DNA of 64,000 nt. It comes from JBDRDD01 sp043821115. Its GTDB lineage: Bacteria; CAYTYR01; UBA6262; DAOVJB01. The notes below the pieces were generated by a model. It had not been told where the DNA came from, did no database searches, and saw only the letters and a program-made list of their open reading frames with translations. Position 1 is the stretch's first letter. Each line of letters opens with the position of its first letter. The translations under genes and the position numbers were made by a program. Where the stretch lies: contig JBDRDD010000024.1 of assembly GCA_043821115.1 (NCBI GenBank), positions 152,911 to 216,910 on the forward strand, read 5' to 3'. Positions 43,309 to 51,487 of this stretch are shown piece after piece.

Positions 43309-44037
43309 ATGGCCAAATTATGTGTAAATATTGACCATGTCGCCACAGTCAGGCAGGCCCGTCTTGCCAAGGAGCCTGATCCTGTCGCGGCCGCTGTTAT
43401 ATGCGAACTTGCAGGAGCTGATGGGATAACTGTGCATCTCAGGGAGGACAGGCGTCATATCCAGGACAGGGATCTCTATATCCTTCGTAAAACCGCTAAG
43501 ACAAAATTAAACCTTGAGATGGCTCTGACAAAAGAGATAATTGACATAGCTCTTGATGTTAGGCCAGATATGGTAACTTTTGTCCCTGAGAAAAGGAAGG
43601 AACTGACAACAGAAGGAGGTCTTAACGCTATAGCCAACAAGACAGCCTTGAAGAAAGTTATCGCCAAACTCCATGATAAGGGGATAATCGTAAGTCTGTT
43701 TATAGACCCGGATGTTGACCAGATAAGCGTATCCAGGATAGTCAAGGCGGACTACGTGGAACTTCATACAGGGAAATATGCTGATGCCACAACCGCTAAG
43801 AAACGCTTCAAGGAACTGACGGTACTTAAGAAAGCCGCACAGGCTGTTCGCAAGGCCGGGCTTGGTCTTAACGCCGGACATGGATTGGATTACGCGAATG
43901 TTGCTAGTGTTGCGGCAATAGAAGGTATAGAGGATCTCAATATAGGCCACAGCATTATCGCAAGAGCCGTGCTTGTCGGTTTGGACGAAGCTGTCAGGGA
44001 GATGAGAGCGCTGATAGATTCCGCTTTGGTAGGTTAA
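43309..44037 (+). CDS. pdxJ: pyridoxine 5'-phosphate synthase
   Basis: Condenses 1-deoxyxylulose-5-phosphate with aminoacetone phosphate to PNP, the last ring-forming step of the DXP-dependent B6 pathway. The N-terminus MAKLCVNIDHVATVRQAR is diagnostic; REDRRHI, EMALTKEI, FVPEKRKELTTEGG, HTGKYAD and GHGLDYANV follow. ATG 43309 after AAAAGGA is chosen over a GTG 21 bases upstream because it matches the usual start. It has 242 residues. Confidence 0.96.
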   Translation: MAKLCVNIDHVATVRQARLAKEPDPVAAAVICELAGADGITVHLREDRRHIQDRDLYILRKTAKTKLNLEMALTKEIIDIALDVRPDMVTFVPEKRKELTTEGGLNAIANKTALKKVIAKLHDKGIIVSLFIDPDVDQISVSRIVKADYVELHTGKYADATTAKKRFKELTVLKKAAQAVRKAGLGLNAGHGLDYANVASVAAIEGIEDLNIGHSIIARAVLVGLDEAVREMRALIDSALVG

Positions 44038-44053
44038 AAATTTTTAACGGAGA

Positions 44054-44413
44054 ATGAAAATGAAAATGTGCGGTACAGGCATTGACATAATAGAGGTTAA
44101 GCGCATAAAACGCTCGCTTGAGAAAAACCCCCGTCTTATCGAGAGGATTTTTTCAAGACAGGAGATAGATTACTGCAACAAAAAAAAGAACAAATGGCAG
44201 CATTTCGCGGTGCGCTTTGCGGCAAAGGAAGCTGTAATAAAAGCCCTGGGTGATACCGCGGTAAACCTTAAGAATATCGTGATAAGCCACAAGAAGAACG
44301 GTCAACCTCAAGTCATGTTGCAGGGCAAGCTTACAGGGTTTCAGGACAGATTGGTCGTATCTCTTTCCCATTGCAAGGATTATGCCGTTGCACAGGCAAT
44401 TCTGGTAGAATAG
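44054..44413 (+). CDS. acpS: holo-[acyl-carrier-protein] synthase
   Basis: Transfers 4'-phosphopantetheine from CoA to the acyl carrier protein. The magnesium-binding GTGIDIIEVKRI and FAAKEAVIKAL motifs and the C-terminal SLSHCKDYAVAQAI are present in 119 residues, the normal length. It begins 16 bases after pdxJ and is followed by nnrD 11 bases later, a common acpS-nnrD order. Confidence 0.95.
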   Translation: MKMKMCGTGIDIIEVKRIKRSLEKNPRLIERIFSRQEIDYCNKKKNKWQHFAVRFAAKEAVIKALGDTAVNLKNIVISHKKNGQPQVMLQGKLTGFQDRLVVSLSHCKDYAVAQAILVE

Positions 44414-44424
44414 CGGTGATAACT

Positions 44425-45360
44425 ATGGCAAAAGAAAAAACAACAACCAGGCACTACATTAAAACGATTGTAACAAAGAGAAAGAAAGACACAAATAAAA
44501 GCCATTACGGACATGTCCTGGTCATAGCCGGCTCCAGAGGCTTAAGCGGAGCTGCTGTTCTGGCATCCCAAGCGTCCTTAAGAGCTGGGGCGGGACTTGT
44601 GACACTGGGTGTTCCGGAGGATCTTACAGCTACGGTAGAGGCTAAGTCCACCGAGGTTATGACGTTACCTCTTGAGCAGACAAAAAACGGTAGCATAGAT
44701 ACTAATGCCTACAATGTCATTACACGCTTTATAGAGCAAAGGAAGATCTCAACTCTCGTTGTGGGCCCGGGGCTTTCTCAGGATGAGAGGACAAAAAGGC
44801 TCGTCAAGAAGATAATACAGACAGTAGAACTTCCGTGTGTGCTTGATGCAGACGCAATTAACGCCTTAACCACTCCAAATATTCATGGTATGCATAGTCT
44901 TAGTAGACCCAAGGTTTTGGAGATCCCGGAGTTGATCAAAGCAAAAGCTAATATTATAATAACTCCACATCCGGGCGAGCTTGGACGTCTTCTGGGCGTG
45001 TCTTCCCGCGCAATACAACAGGACAGGGTGCGTTATGCTTTGGGTTTTGCGCGTTCTAACGGTGTGGTTATAGTATTAAAAGGGCACAGGACACTCATAA
45101 CTGATGGGATGAGCATGTTTGTAAATCCCACAGGGAATCCCGGAATGGCTACTGCCGGGTGCGGTGATGTTCTAGCTGGAATAATAGCCGGGCTTATCGC
45201 GCAGGTACAGGGCAAAAGCCTGCTTCGCGCAGCTGTTATGGGAGCTTACCTGCACGGTATGGCGGCGGATATTGCGGTGAAAGATAAAACAGAAATGGGA
45301 CTTATCGCGACAGATATATTAAATTACATGCCGAGGGCAATGAAAAAACTCGCGCTTTGA
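44425..45360 (+). CDS. nnrD: ADP-dependent NAD(P)H-hydrate dehydratase
   Basis: Repairs hydrated NAD(P)H. The ribokinase-like domain shows GHVLVIAGSRGLSGAAVLA, LVVGPGLSQD, TPHPGELGRLLG, LKGHRTLITDG and NPGMATAGCGDVLAGIIAGL. At 311 residues it is the stand-alone dehydratase; the epimerase (NnrE) half often fused at the N-terminus is missing and should be elsewhere. ATG 44425 is preferred over an upstream frame inside acpS. Confidence 0.93.
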   Translation: MAKEKTTTRHYIKTIVTKRKKDTNKSHYGHVLVIAGSRGLSGAAVLASQASLRAGAGLVTLGVPEDLTATVEAKSTEVMTLPLEQTKNGSIDTNAYNVITRFIEQRKISTLVVGPGLSQDERTKRLVKKIIQTVELPCVLDADAINALTTPNIHGMHSLSRPKVLEIPELIKAKANIIITPHPGELGRLLGVSSRAIQQDRVRYALGFARSNGVVIVLKGHRTLITDGMSMFVNPTGNPGMATAGCGDVLAGIIAGLIAQVQGKSLLRAAVMGAYLHGMAADIAVKDKTEMGLIATDILNYMPRAMKKLAL

Positions 45361-45373
45361 AAGGTAGTATATA

Positions 45374-46528
45374 ATGGCTAATGCCAAATTCGAGGGAAAA
45401 CTAATCTCTTTGTACAGAAAGCTCCATCAGAATCCGGAACTGGGCTGGCAGGAACACGGCACCGCCCGCATCATAGCGGGGCATTTGAAATCCCTCGGGA
45501 TCAAAACCAAAACTCGTGTCGGCAAGACCGGTGTTTTGGGGCTTACTTCCACAAAAGGTTCAAAGTGTATAGCCCTGAGAGCTGATATGGACGCATTACC
45601 CATAAAAGAGCAGACGAGGTTATCGTATGCATCAAAAAATAAAGGTATTATGCATGCCTGCGGGCATGATGCTAACATGAGCTGCGTGCTAGGCGCCGCT
45701 TCTCTTCTTGCAAAGGATAAGCTTGACGGCAGTGTGAAATTCATTTTCCAGCCAAACGAAGAAACATCTAACGGTGCCCATACAATGATAAAGGCCGGAG
45801 CTCTGAAAAATCCCAGGGTTGATGCGATAGTAGGTGTGCATGTCCATTCCGGGATACCCGCTGGTAAGATAGGCATTCGGTACGGGCAGATGATGGCTGC
45901 CGTAGATGAATTTACGATAACTATTTTTGGTGAAGGCGGTCACGGCGCGCTGCCTCACAAGGGAGTTGATGCAGTGCTAACTGCATCAAATGTCATATCC
46001 CAGCTCCAGAGTATAGTTAGCAGGCAGATAGACCCGCTCTCCCCGGCCGTTATATCCATAGGTACCATAAAGGGCGGGACAAGGTTCAATGTTATTGCGG
46101 ACAAGGTGACAATGAGTGGTACGGTACGCACTGTTAACGAAAAAATGCACAAGAGAATACCCTACTTGATGAAACGTACTATAGAGGGAATCACAAGGAG
46201 TATGGGGGCAAAGTATAAACTGGATTACAAGGGCATAGGGGCATCGCTTGTAAACGATGACAAAATAAATGACTTAATAAAGGAAGTAGCCATCGAAGAA
46301 CTCGGCTCAAAAAACATAGTAACGGTAAACAGGCCCTCGATGGGGGGAGAAGATTTCTCGGCCTATCTTGAAAGGGTTCCAGGTGCGTTTATTTATATAG
46401 GCGTTGGTAACAAAAAGAAAAACATTAGTTATCCCTGGCATCATCCAAAATTCATGATAGACGAGAGTGCGCTTTCAACAGGTGCGCGATTGCTAGCGGG
46501 TGTAGCTAGAAAATATTTAAGCAGGTAA
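45374..46528 (+). CDS. M20 family amidohydrolase / N-acyl-amino-acid deacylase
   Basis: The 384-residue enzyme hydrolyses N-acyl amino acids or related amides with two bound metals. The ligand pattern MHACGHD (Cys and His), NEETSNGAH (Glu), VGVHVHSG (His) and the late HHPKFMIDESAL fit the M20D group. The usual HDxH reads HDAN here, an unusual change next to the metal site. The dimerisation domain is GGHGALPHKGVDAV. The neighbouring hom and thrC suggest amino-acid metabolism, perhaps N-acetyl-diaminopimelate deacylation, but the substrate is not determined. Confidence 0.87.
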   Translation: MANAKFEGKLISLYRKLHQNPELGWQEHGTARIIAGHLKSLGIKTKTRVGKTGVLGLTSTKGSKCIALRADMDALPIKEQTRLSYASKNKGIMHACGHDANMSCVLGAASLLAKDKLDGSVKFIFQPNEETSNGAHTMIKAGALKNPRVDAIVGVHVHSGIPAGKIGIRYGQMMAAVDEFTITIFGEGGHGALPHKGVDAVLTASNVISQLQSIVSRQIDPLSPAVISIGTIKGGTRFNVIADKVTMSGTVRTVNEKMHKRIPYLMKRTIEGITRSMGAKYKLDYKGIGASLVNDDKINDLIKEVAIEELGSKNIVTVNRPSMGGEDFSAYLERVPGAFIYIGVGNKKKNISYPWHHPKFMIDESALSTGARLLAGVARKYLSR

Positions 46529-46539
46529 AGGGGTGCTTT

Positions 46540-47838
46540 ATGGTTAATATCGCAATAATAGGTTTCGGAACTGTAGGGGCCGGTGCGGTGAAGATACTTT
46601 CTCACAATCTGGCAAGGATACAGGAGCGTGTGGGTGCTAAGGTAGTGATAAAGAAGATCTGCGACCAGGACATCACAACCCCAAGGGGGGTTAAGGTAAA
46701 CCCGGCGCTTTTTACCACAAGGATAAGCGATGTCTTAAATGATCCCTCTATAGATATGGTGGTCGAGCTTATCGGCGGGGACGTCCAAGCCAAGAAGATT
46801 ATAATGGGAGCTATTGCAAAAGGCAAGCATGTTGTGACCGCCAATAAAGCTGTTCTTGCCAAGAACTGGGGTGCCATATTTTCTGCCGCACGCAAGAAGA
46901 AAGTCCATGTGTATTTCGAGGCTAGCGTGGGAGGCGGGATCCCGGTGCTCCAGGCCTTGAACGAAGGCCTTGCCGCAAATCGCATAGAGTCTATTTTCGG
47001 TATACTAAATGGGACGACCAATTACATCCTGACAAGGATGACAAAAGCCGGGAAGACCTTCAGTCAGGCACTAAAGGAAGCGCAGAGGGAAGGATTCGCT
47101 GAGAAGGACCCGACACTTGATATAGAGGGTATTGATACCAGTCAGAAACTCTCTATACTTGCATCCATAGCTTTTGACAGCTGGCTAAAACCATCAAGTG
47201 TATACTGCGAGGGTATAACAAATATTGATCATGAAGACATAAAATATGGGAAGGAAGAATTTTCCTATGTACTCAAACTCCTTGGTATAATAAAGATGAT
47301 AAAAGGCAAAGTTGAGGCAAGGGTGCACCCGACTTTTGTTTCCCAGGATCATCTTCTCACCTCCGTTGATAATGAGTTTAATGCGGTTTATATAAGAGGG
47401 GATGCAGTGGGTCAGACCATGTATTACGGTAAAGGTGCGGGCCAGATGGCTGCTGCCAGTGCCGTGGTAAGTGATATCATTTACCTCGCACGTCATATCG
47501 CTAACAAGACCGCAGGTAAAGTTCCCTATGTGCATTACAACAGCAAAAAACATATTGCTGTAAGTAACATAAACAGCATACAGACCAAATACTATCTAAG
47601 GTTTACCACACTGGACAAGCCTGGCGTACTTTCGAGAATATCCGGTATTCTCGGCAAGCACGGAGTCAGTATCGCCTCCTGCTACCAGAAGGAGAGGGCT
47701 GTTTCAAGGGAAGTCCCGATAATAATGGTTACTCACAAGGCGAAAGAAGGGGATGTGAGGAAGGCCTTAAAGCAGATAGACCATCTGCCGGCAATCAAGG
47801 CAAAGAGTAAACTGATAAGAATAGAGGAAGAATATTAA
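46540..47838 (+). CDS. hom: homoserine dehydrogenase
   Basis: Reduces L-aspartate semialdehyde to homoserine. The NAD-binding GFGTVGAGAV is at residues 7-16; VTANKAVLAKNW, EASVGGGIPVLQAL, GILNGTTNYILTRM and EGFAEKDPTLDIEGIDTSQKL are the catalytic region. The C-terminal ACT domain (TTLDKPGVLSRISGILGKHGVSIAS) suggests feedback control by threonine. It has 432 residues. It competes with the DUF39 enzyme (27543) for the same semialdehyde. Confidence 0.97.
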   Translation: MVNIAIIGFGTVGAGAVKILSHNLARIQERVGAKVVIKKICDQDITTPRGVKVNPALFTTRISDVLNDPSIDMVVELIGGDVQAKKIIMGAIAKGKHVVTANKAVLAKNWGAIFSAARKKKVHVYFEASVGGGIPVLQALNEGLAANRIESIFGILNGTTNYILTRMTKAGKTFSQALKEAQREGFAEKDPTLDIEGIDTSQKLSILASIAFDSWLKPSSVYCEGITNIDHEDIKYGKEEFSYVLKLLGIIKMIKGKVEARVHPTFVSQDHLLTSVDNEFNAVYIRGDAVGQTMYYGKGAGQMAAASAVVSDIIYLARHIANKTAGKVPYVHYNSKKHIAVSNINSIQTKYYLRFTTLDKPGVLSRISGILGKHGVSIASCYQKERAVSREVPIIMVTHKAKEGDVRKALKQIDHLPAIKAKSKLIRIEEEY

Positions 47839-47849
47839 AAGGAGACAAA

Positions 47850-48908
47850 ATGGGATACAAAGGTATAATAGAACGTTACAGGAAATACCTGCCGGTTTCT
47901 GAGAAGACTCCGGTTATTACGCTTCTTGAAGGTGATACTCCTCTCATACCTGCAAGGAACCTGGCAAAAAAACTGGGAACCAAGCTAGAGATATATCTTA
48001 AGTACGAGGGCCTTAACCCGACGGGATCATTCAAGGACAGGGGTATGACCATGGCCGTATCAAAGGCTATCGAAGAAGGCTCTAAAGCCGTTATGTGTGC
48101 TTCTACAGGCAACACTTCGGCTTCTGCGGCTGCGTTCTCCGCTCGTTCGCAAATACGCTGCGTTGTCCTTATCCCGGAAGGGGCTATAGCGCTGGGCAAG
48201 CTTTCGCAGGCTCTCATTCACGGTGCGCAGGTTATCGCTGTAAAGGGTAATTTTGACGATGCCCTGCGTCTTGTGCGCGAGATAACAGACAACCACCCCA
48301 TCACGCTTGTCAATTCTATAAACCCGTACCGTATAGAAGGGCAGAAGACGGCTTCTTTTGAGATTATAGATGTACTCGGGGATGCACCGGATTTCCAGTG
48401 CATGCCTGTGGGAAATGCCGGGAACATAACAGCGTACTGGAAGGGTTACAGGCAATACCACGAACATAAAAAAGCGACTAAACTCCCTGTCATGATGGGA
48501 TTTCAGGCGGCTGGGTCAGCTCCTATAGTTAAAGGTCATCCTATCGAAAAGCCCGAAACCATCGCGACAGCAATCCGTATAGGCAACCCTGCAAGCTGGA
48601 AGCAGGCTGAAGCGGCCCGCGATGAGTCAGGCGGTGTGATAGATATGGTAACGGATGATGAGATAATTGAGGCTTACAGCATGCTCGCGAGTCTTGAGGG
48701 TGTTTTTGTGGAACCAGCCAGCGCTTCGAGTGTCGCGGGTCTTAAGAAGTACATAGAAAAAGGTTATTTCAAAGACAAAAAAGGCAAACTGGTATGTGTT
48801 CTGACCGGGCACGGTCTCAAGGATCCAGACAGGGCAATAAAGGTGGCAAAGCCGCCTAAGGTGCTCGATGCTGATGTGAAAGCGGTGCTTAAGGAAATAG
48901 GACTTTGA
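47850..48908 (+). CDS. thrC: threonine synthase
   Basis: PLP enzyme that converts O-phosphohomoserine to threonine. The PLP Lys lies in NPTGSFKDRGMTMAVSKA, followed by CASTGNTSASAAAF and the phosphate loop MPVGNAGNITAYWKGY. It has 352 residues (short, class with no N-terminal extension). It starts 12 bases after hom with AAAGGAGA, so hom-thrC form one unit. Homoserine kinase thrB is not adjacent. Confidence 0.96.
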   Translation: MGYKGIIERYRKYLPVSEKTPVITLLEGDTPLIPARNLAKKLGTKLEIYLKYEGLNPTGSFKDRGMTMAVSKAIEEGSKAVMCASTGNTSASAAAFSARSQIRCVVLIPEGAIALGKLSQALIHGAQVIAVKGNFDDALRLVREITDNHPITLVNSINPYRIEGQKTASFEIIDVLGDAPDFQCMPVGNAGNITAYWKGYRQYHEHKKATKLPVMMGFQAAGSAPIVKGHPIEKPETIATAIRIGNPASWKQAEAARDESGGVIDMVTDDEIIEAYSMLASLEGVFVEPASASSVAGLKKYIEKGYFKDKKGKLVCVLTGHGLKDPDRAIKVAKPPKVLDADVKAVLKEIGL

Positions 48909-48930
48909 TAAGAATGGAAGCAGATCTTAG

Positions 48931-49833
48931 ATGATGAGAGTAAAAGCTTACGCCAAGATAAATCTGTACCTTGATGTGTTAAAAAAACGCAGCGACGGGT
49001 ATCATGAGGTAAAGACCGTTATTCAGGAAATAGATCTTGCGGATGAGCTCGTTATAAAAAATAGAAAAAGCGGGATAAAGATATCGTGTTCCGATAAAGG
49101 GGTACCAGTTGATCGTACCAATACCGTGTACAAGGCAGTTGAGATACTGCTTGAGCATATAGCGCACAAAAGCATAAAAACGAAGAAACTTAAGCTCTAT
49201 AAAGGTATTGAAATACGTATCAATAAGCATATTCCCGTTGCAGCAGGTCTTGGTGGTGGGTCAAGTGATGCTGCCAGCGCACTTGTTGCCCTTAACAAAT
49301 TGTGGGCATTGCGTTTATCGCTCAGGACACTGGAATCACTTGCTTCGAAAGTGGGATCCGATGTCCCCTTTTTTATAAAAGGGGGAACAGCGTATTGCTG
49401 GGGCAGAGGTGAAAAGGTCAAAAAACTACCCTCATCTGGGATATTCAATATAGTCCTGGTGAATCCCGCTCATGGCGTATCGACTAAATGGGTCTACGAA
49501 AATCTAAAATTAAGATTGACAAATAATATAAATATTAATATAATAAATAAATATGCCCGCATTAATAGAATAAAAAGGCAAAAATCGCTGCGCACGAGTA
49601 AATTAGAGCAGTTTCTATATAATGCCTTAGAGCCTACGGTCATCAAGAGATACCCTTCGATAGGTGAGATTAAAACTCTTCTGGCGTCAGTTGGTATAAA
49701 GGGTATACTTATGTCCGGTAGTGGTGCGACAGTCTTTGGAATACTTCCTACTCCAAAATTCGCAAAGAAGGTAAAGGAGGTGTTTGGAGGGCGCAAGTCT
49801 TGGATATGGGTAGGCAAGACTAGATGCGGGTAA
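48931..49833 (+). CDS. ispE: 4-diphosphocytidyl-2-C-methyl-D-erythritol kinase
   Basis: GHMP kinase of the MEP isoprenoid pathway. N-terminal AYAKINLYLDVLKKRSDGYHEV, the GHMP loop PVAAGLGGGSSDAASALVALNKLW and the C-terminal LMSGSGATVFGI are diagnostic. It has 300 residues. A low-complexity Asn/Ile-rich run (LTNNININIINKYARINRIK, about 197-216) interrupts the middle and is AT-rich at DNA level. ispE-spoVG adjacency is common. The MEP pathway fits the DXP-dependent PdxJ. Confidence 0.95.
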   Translation: MMRVKAYAKINLYLDVLKKRSDGYHEVKTVIQEIDLADELVIKNRKSGIKISCSDKGVPVDRTNTVYKAVEILLEHIAHKSIKTKKLKLYKGIEIRINKHIPVAAGLGGGSSDAASALVALNKLWALRLSLRTLESLASKVGSDVPFFIKGGTAYCWGRGEKVKKLPSSGIFNIVLVNPAHGVSTKWVYENLKLRLTNNININIINKYARINRIKRQKSLRTSKLEQFLYNALEPTVIKRYPSIGEIKTLLASVGIKGILMSGSGATVFGILPTPKFAKKVKEVFGGRKSWIWVGKTRCG

Positions 49834-49904
49834 AGAGGACGTATAATTATACAATTTTTGCTCCTTGAACTCGTAGAGAAACTAACGAAAGGATGGTGAA
49901 CGCG

Positions 49905-50207
49905 GTGGAGATTACGGAGGTAAGAATATACCTGGTAGATGACAACGATAAGCTAAAATCCTTCGCTAATGTGACTTTCGATAACTGTTTTTTGGTCGGT
50001 GGTTTGAGGGTCATAAGCGGCAGCAACGGTTTGTTTGTAAGTTACCCGAGCCGAAAACTGAAAAACGGTACGTTCAAGGATATCGTTCATCCGCTTGATA
50101 ACGATACCCGAAAGTTGATCGAGGACAAAGTCCTGGCGGCGTACAACGATAAACTGAAAGAACCTCGCACACCTGGAAGTTCAAGAGAGTCTTCGGACGA
50201 TATATAA
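49905..50207 (+). CDS. spoVG: SpoVG family regulator
   Basis: Small conserved nucleic-acid-binding regulator, known to bind RNA and DNA in several bacteria. Segments ITEVRIYLV, FANVTFDNCFLVGGLRVI, NGLFVSYPSRKLKNGTFKDIVHPL and the C-terminal helix are clear. GTG 49905 aligns with the usual MEITEVR start; an ATG at 49893 would add four residues and sits directly on the AAAGGA RBS. Length is 100 residues. It lies between ispE and a tRNA gene. Confidence 0.9.
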   Translation: MEITEVRIYLVDDNDKLKSFANVTFDNCFLVGGLRVISGSNGLFVSYPSRKLKNGTFKDIVHPLDNDTRKLIEDKVLAAYNDKLKEPRTPGSSRESSDDI

Positions 50208-50233
50208 CTCTATAAACTGTTTTACCAAACTAT

Positions 50234-50304
50234 TGCCGAGTGGTGTAATGGTAACACACAGGTTTTTGGAGCCTGCGTTCTTGGTTCGAGTCCAAGCTCG
50301 GCAG
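50234..50304 (+). tRNA. tRNA-Gln (anticodon TTG)
   Basis: A 71-base cloverleaf. Acceptor arm TGCCGAG (50234-50240) pairs with CTCGGCA (50297-50303), with discriminator G. The D arm is GTGTAATGGTAACAC, the anticodon loop TTTTGGA has the TTG anticodon with a CAGGT/GCCTG stem, and the T arm contains GGTTCGAGTCC. The 3' CCA is not encoded. A wobble T34 lets it read both CAA and CAG. It probably shares a transcript with spoVG. Confidence 0.95.
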
Positions 50305-50337
50305 AGACATATACCCTGTGTATAATATATGATTAAA

Positions 50338-50386
50338 TGGTGGATGGTGAATAGTTCTAATCTGCTTAACTATTCATCCTCCACCA
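50338..50386 (+). repeat. long imperfect inverted repeat (hairpin) between tRNA-Gln and glmU
   Basis: The 19-base arm 50338-50356 (TGGTGGATGGTGAATAGTT) and 50368-50386 (AACTATTCATCCTCCACCA) are complementary except for one mismatch and one G-T pair, with an 11-base loop. No T tract follows, so it is not a plain terminator. It may be a miniature repeat element or a structured RNA leader/tail. Confidence 0.75.
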
Positions 50387-50433
50387 CTAAAAGTTTAGGG
50401 GCTTAGGAACCATTGAGGAAGAGGAAGCCTTAA

Positions 50434-51462
50434 GTGAAAAAAATAGTTTCAGTTGTGCTGGCAGCAGGACAAAGCAAGAGGATGAAATCCCGTATTCAGA
50501 AGATACTGCATACGGTTATAGGAAAACCCTTAATCCAGCATGTAATAGAAATGCTCGAGGATGTGCCGGTTTCCAAAAATATAATAATAGTAAGCCCCGG
50601 GGCACAAGACGCACAAAAAGCCCTTAAGGGATACAAAAGCGTAAACTTTGCTGTGCAGAAAGACAGGCTTGGTACCGGGCACGCTGTAGGGCAGGCAAAG
50701 ACAGCACTAAAAGGTTTCAAAGGAACTATCCTTGTTGTCTGCGGTGACACACCTCTCTTAAGAGCACAAACAATAAAGGATCTTATTACTACGCACCAGG
50801 AGCACAAAGCTGCGGCTACTATCTTAACAACGGACATGGATGATCCAAAAGGCTACGGAAGGATCATTCATAACCTAGATGGAAGTGTCGAGAAGATAGT
50901 GGAAGAAAAAGATGCCTCTTCTGTGGAGAGGGCAGTCAAAGAGATAAATACAGGGACCTATTGTTTTGATTCAATGTATTTGTTCGGGGCCCTTCAAAAG
51001 ATAACCAACAAGAACAAGCAGGGGGAGTATTACCTGACTGATGTCATAGAGGTTTTAAGAAGAGAAGGTCATAAAGTCATGTCTAAAAAAACCCCGGATC
51101 CTGCTGAAGCCAAGGGGATAAACACCAGGAGTCAGCTTGCTGAGGCTGAAAATGTACTGCGCAAGCGCATACTTAGCAATTTAATGGATAACGGGGTCAG
51201 CGTTGTCGATCCCGAAACAACTTTTGTTGAGAGCTCCGTACTTGTGGGGATGGATACAAAGATACACCCGTGTACTGTCATTCGCGCAGGAGCCAAAATA
51301 GGCTCAGGAGTTATTGTAGAGCCTTTTTCCGTAATAGGTGAAAAAGCGGTAATTAAAGACGGGGTTAGGATAGGAAGTGGGTCTGTTGTAATGCCACATG
51401 TGGTTGTGAAGAAGGATGTGCCTGTGCTGAGTGTATGTACGGGCAAAGTGAAAAAAAGATAA
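50434..51462 (+). CDS. glmU: GlmU-like UDP-GlcNAc pyrophosphorylase with shortened C-terminus
   Basis: The N-terminal uridyltransferase domain (LAAGQSKRMKS nucleotide motif; DRLGTGHAVGQA; VVCGDTPLL; KGYGRII; VEEKDAS; NTGTYCF; EYYLTDVIEVL) is complete to about residue 230. A left-handed beta-helix of about 80 residues follows, then the chain ends at residue 342. Normal GlmU runs to about 450 and has the acetyltransferase His and Lys sites in the missing part. It probably makes UDP-GlcNAc but not GlcNAc-1-phosphate from glucosamine-1-phosphate. It starts at GTG after AGAGGAAG. prs follows. Confidence 0.9.
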   Translation: MKKIVSVVLAAGQSKRMKSRIQKILHTVIGKPLIQHVIEMLEDVPVSKNIIIVSPGAQDAQKALKGYKSVNFAVQKDRLGTGHAVGQAKTALKGFKGTILVVCGDTPLLRAQTIKDLITTHQEHKAAATILTTDMDDPKGYGRIIHNLDGSVEKIVEEKDASSVERAVKEINTGTYCFDSMYLFGALQKITNKNKQGEYYLTDVIEVLRREGHKVMSKKTPDPAEAKGINTRSQLAEAENVLRKRILSNLMDNGVSVVDPETTFVESSVLVGMDTKIHPCTVIRAGAKIGSGVIVEPFSVIGEKAVIKDGVRIGSGSVVMPHVVVKKDVPVLSVCTGKVKKR

Positions 51463-51487
51463 ATTTTATTGTTGGGGGAATAGAGAT

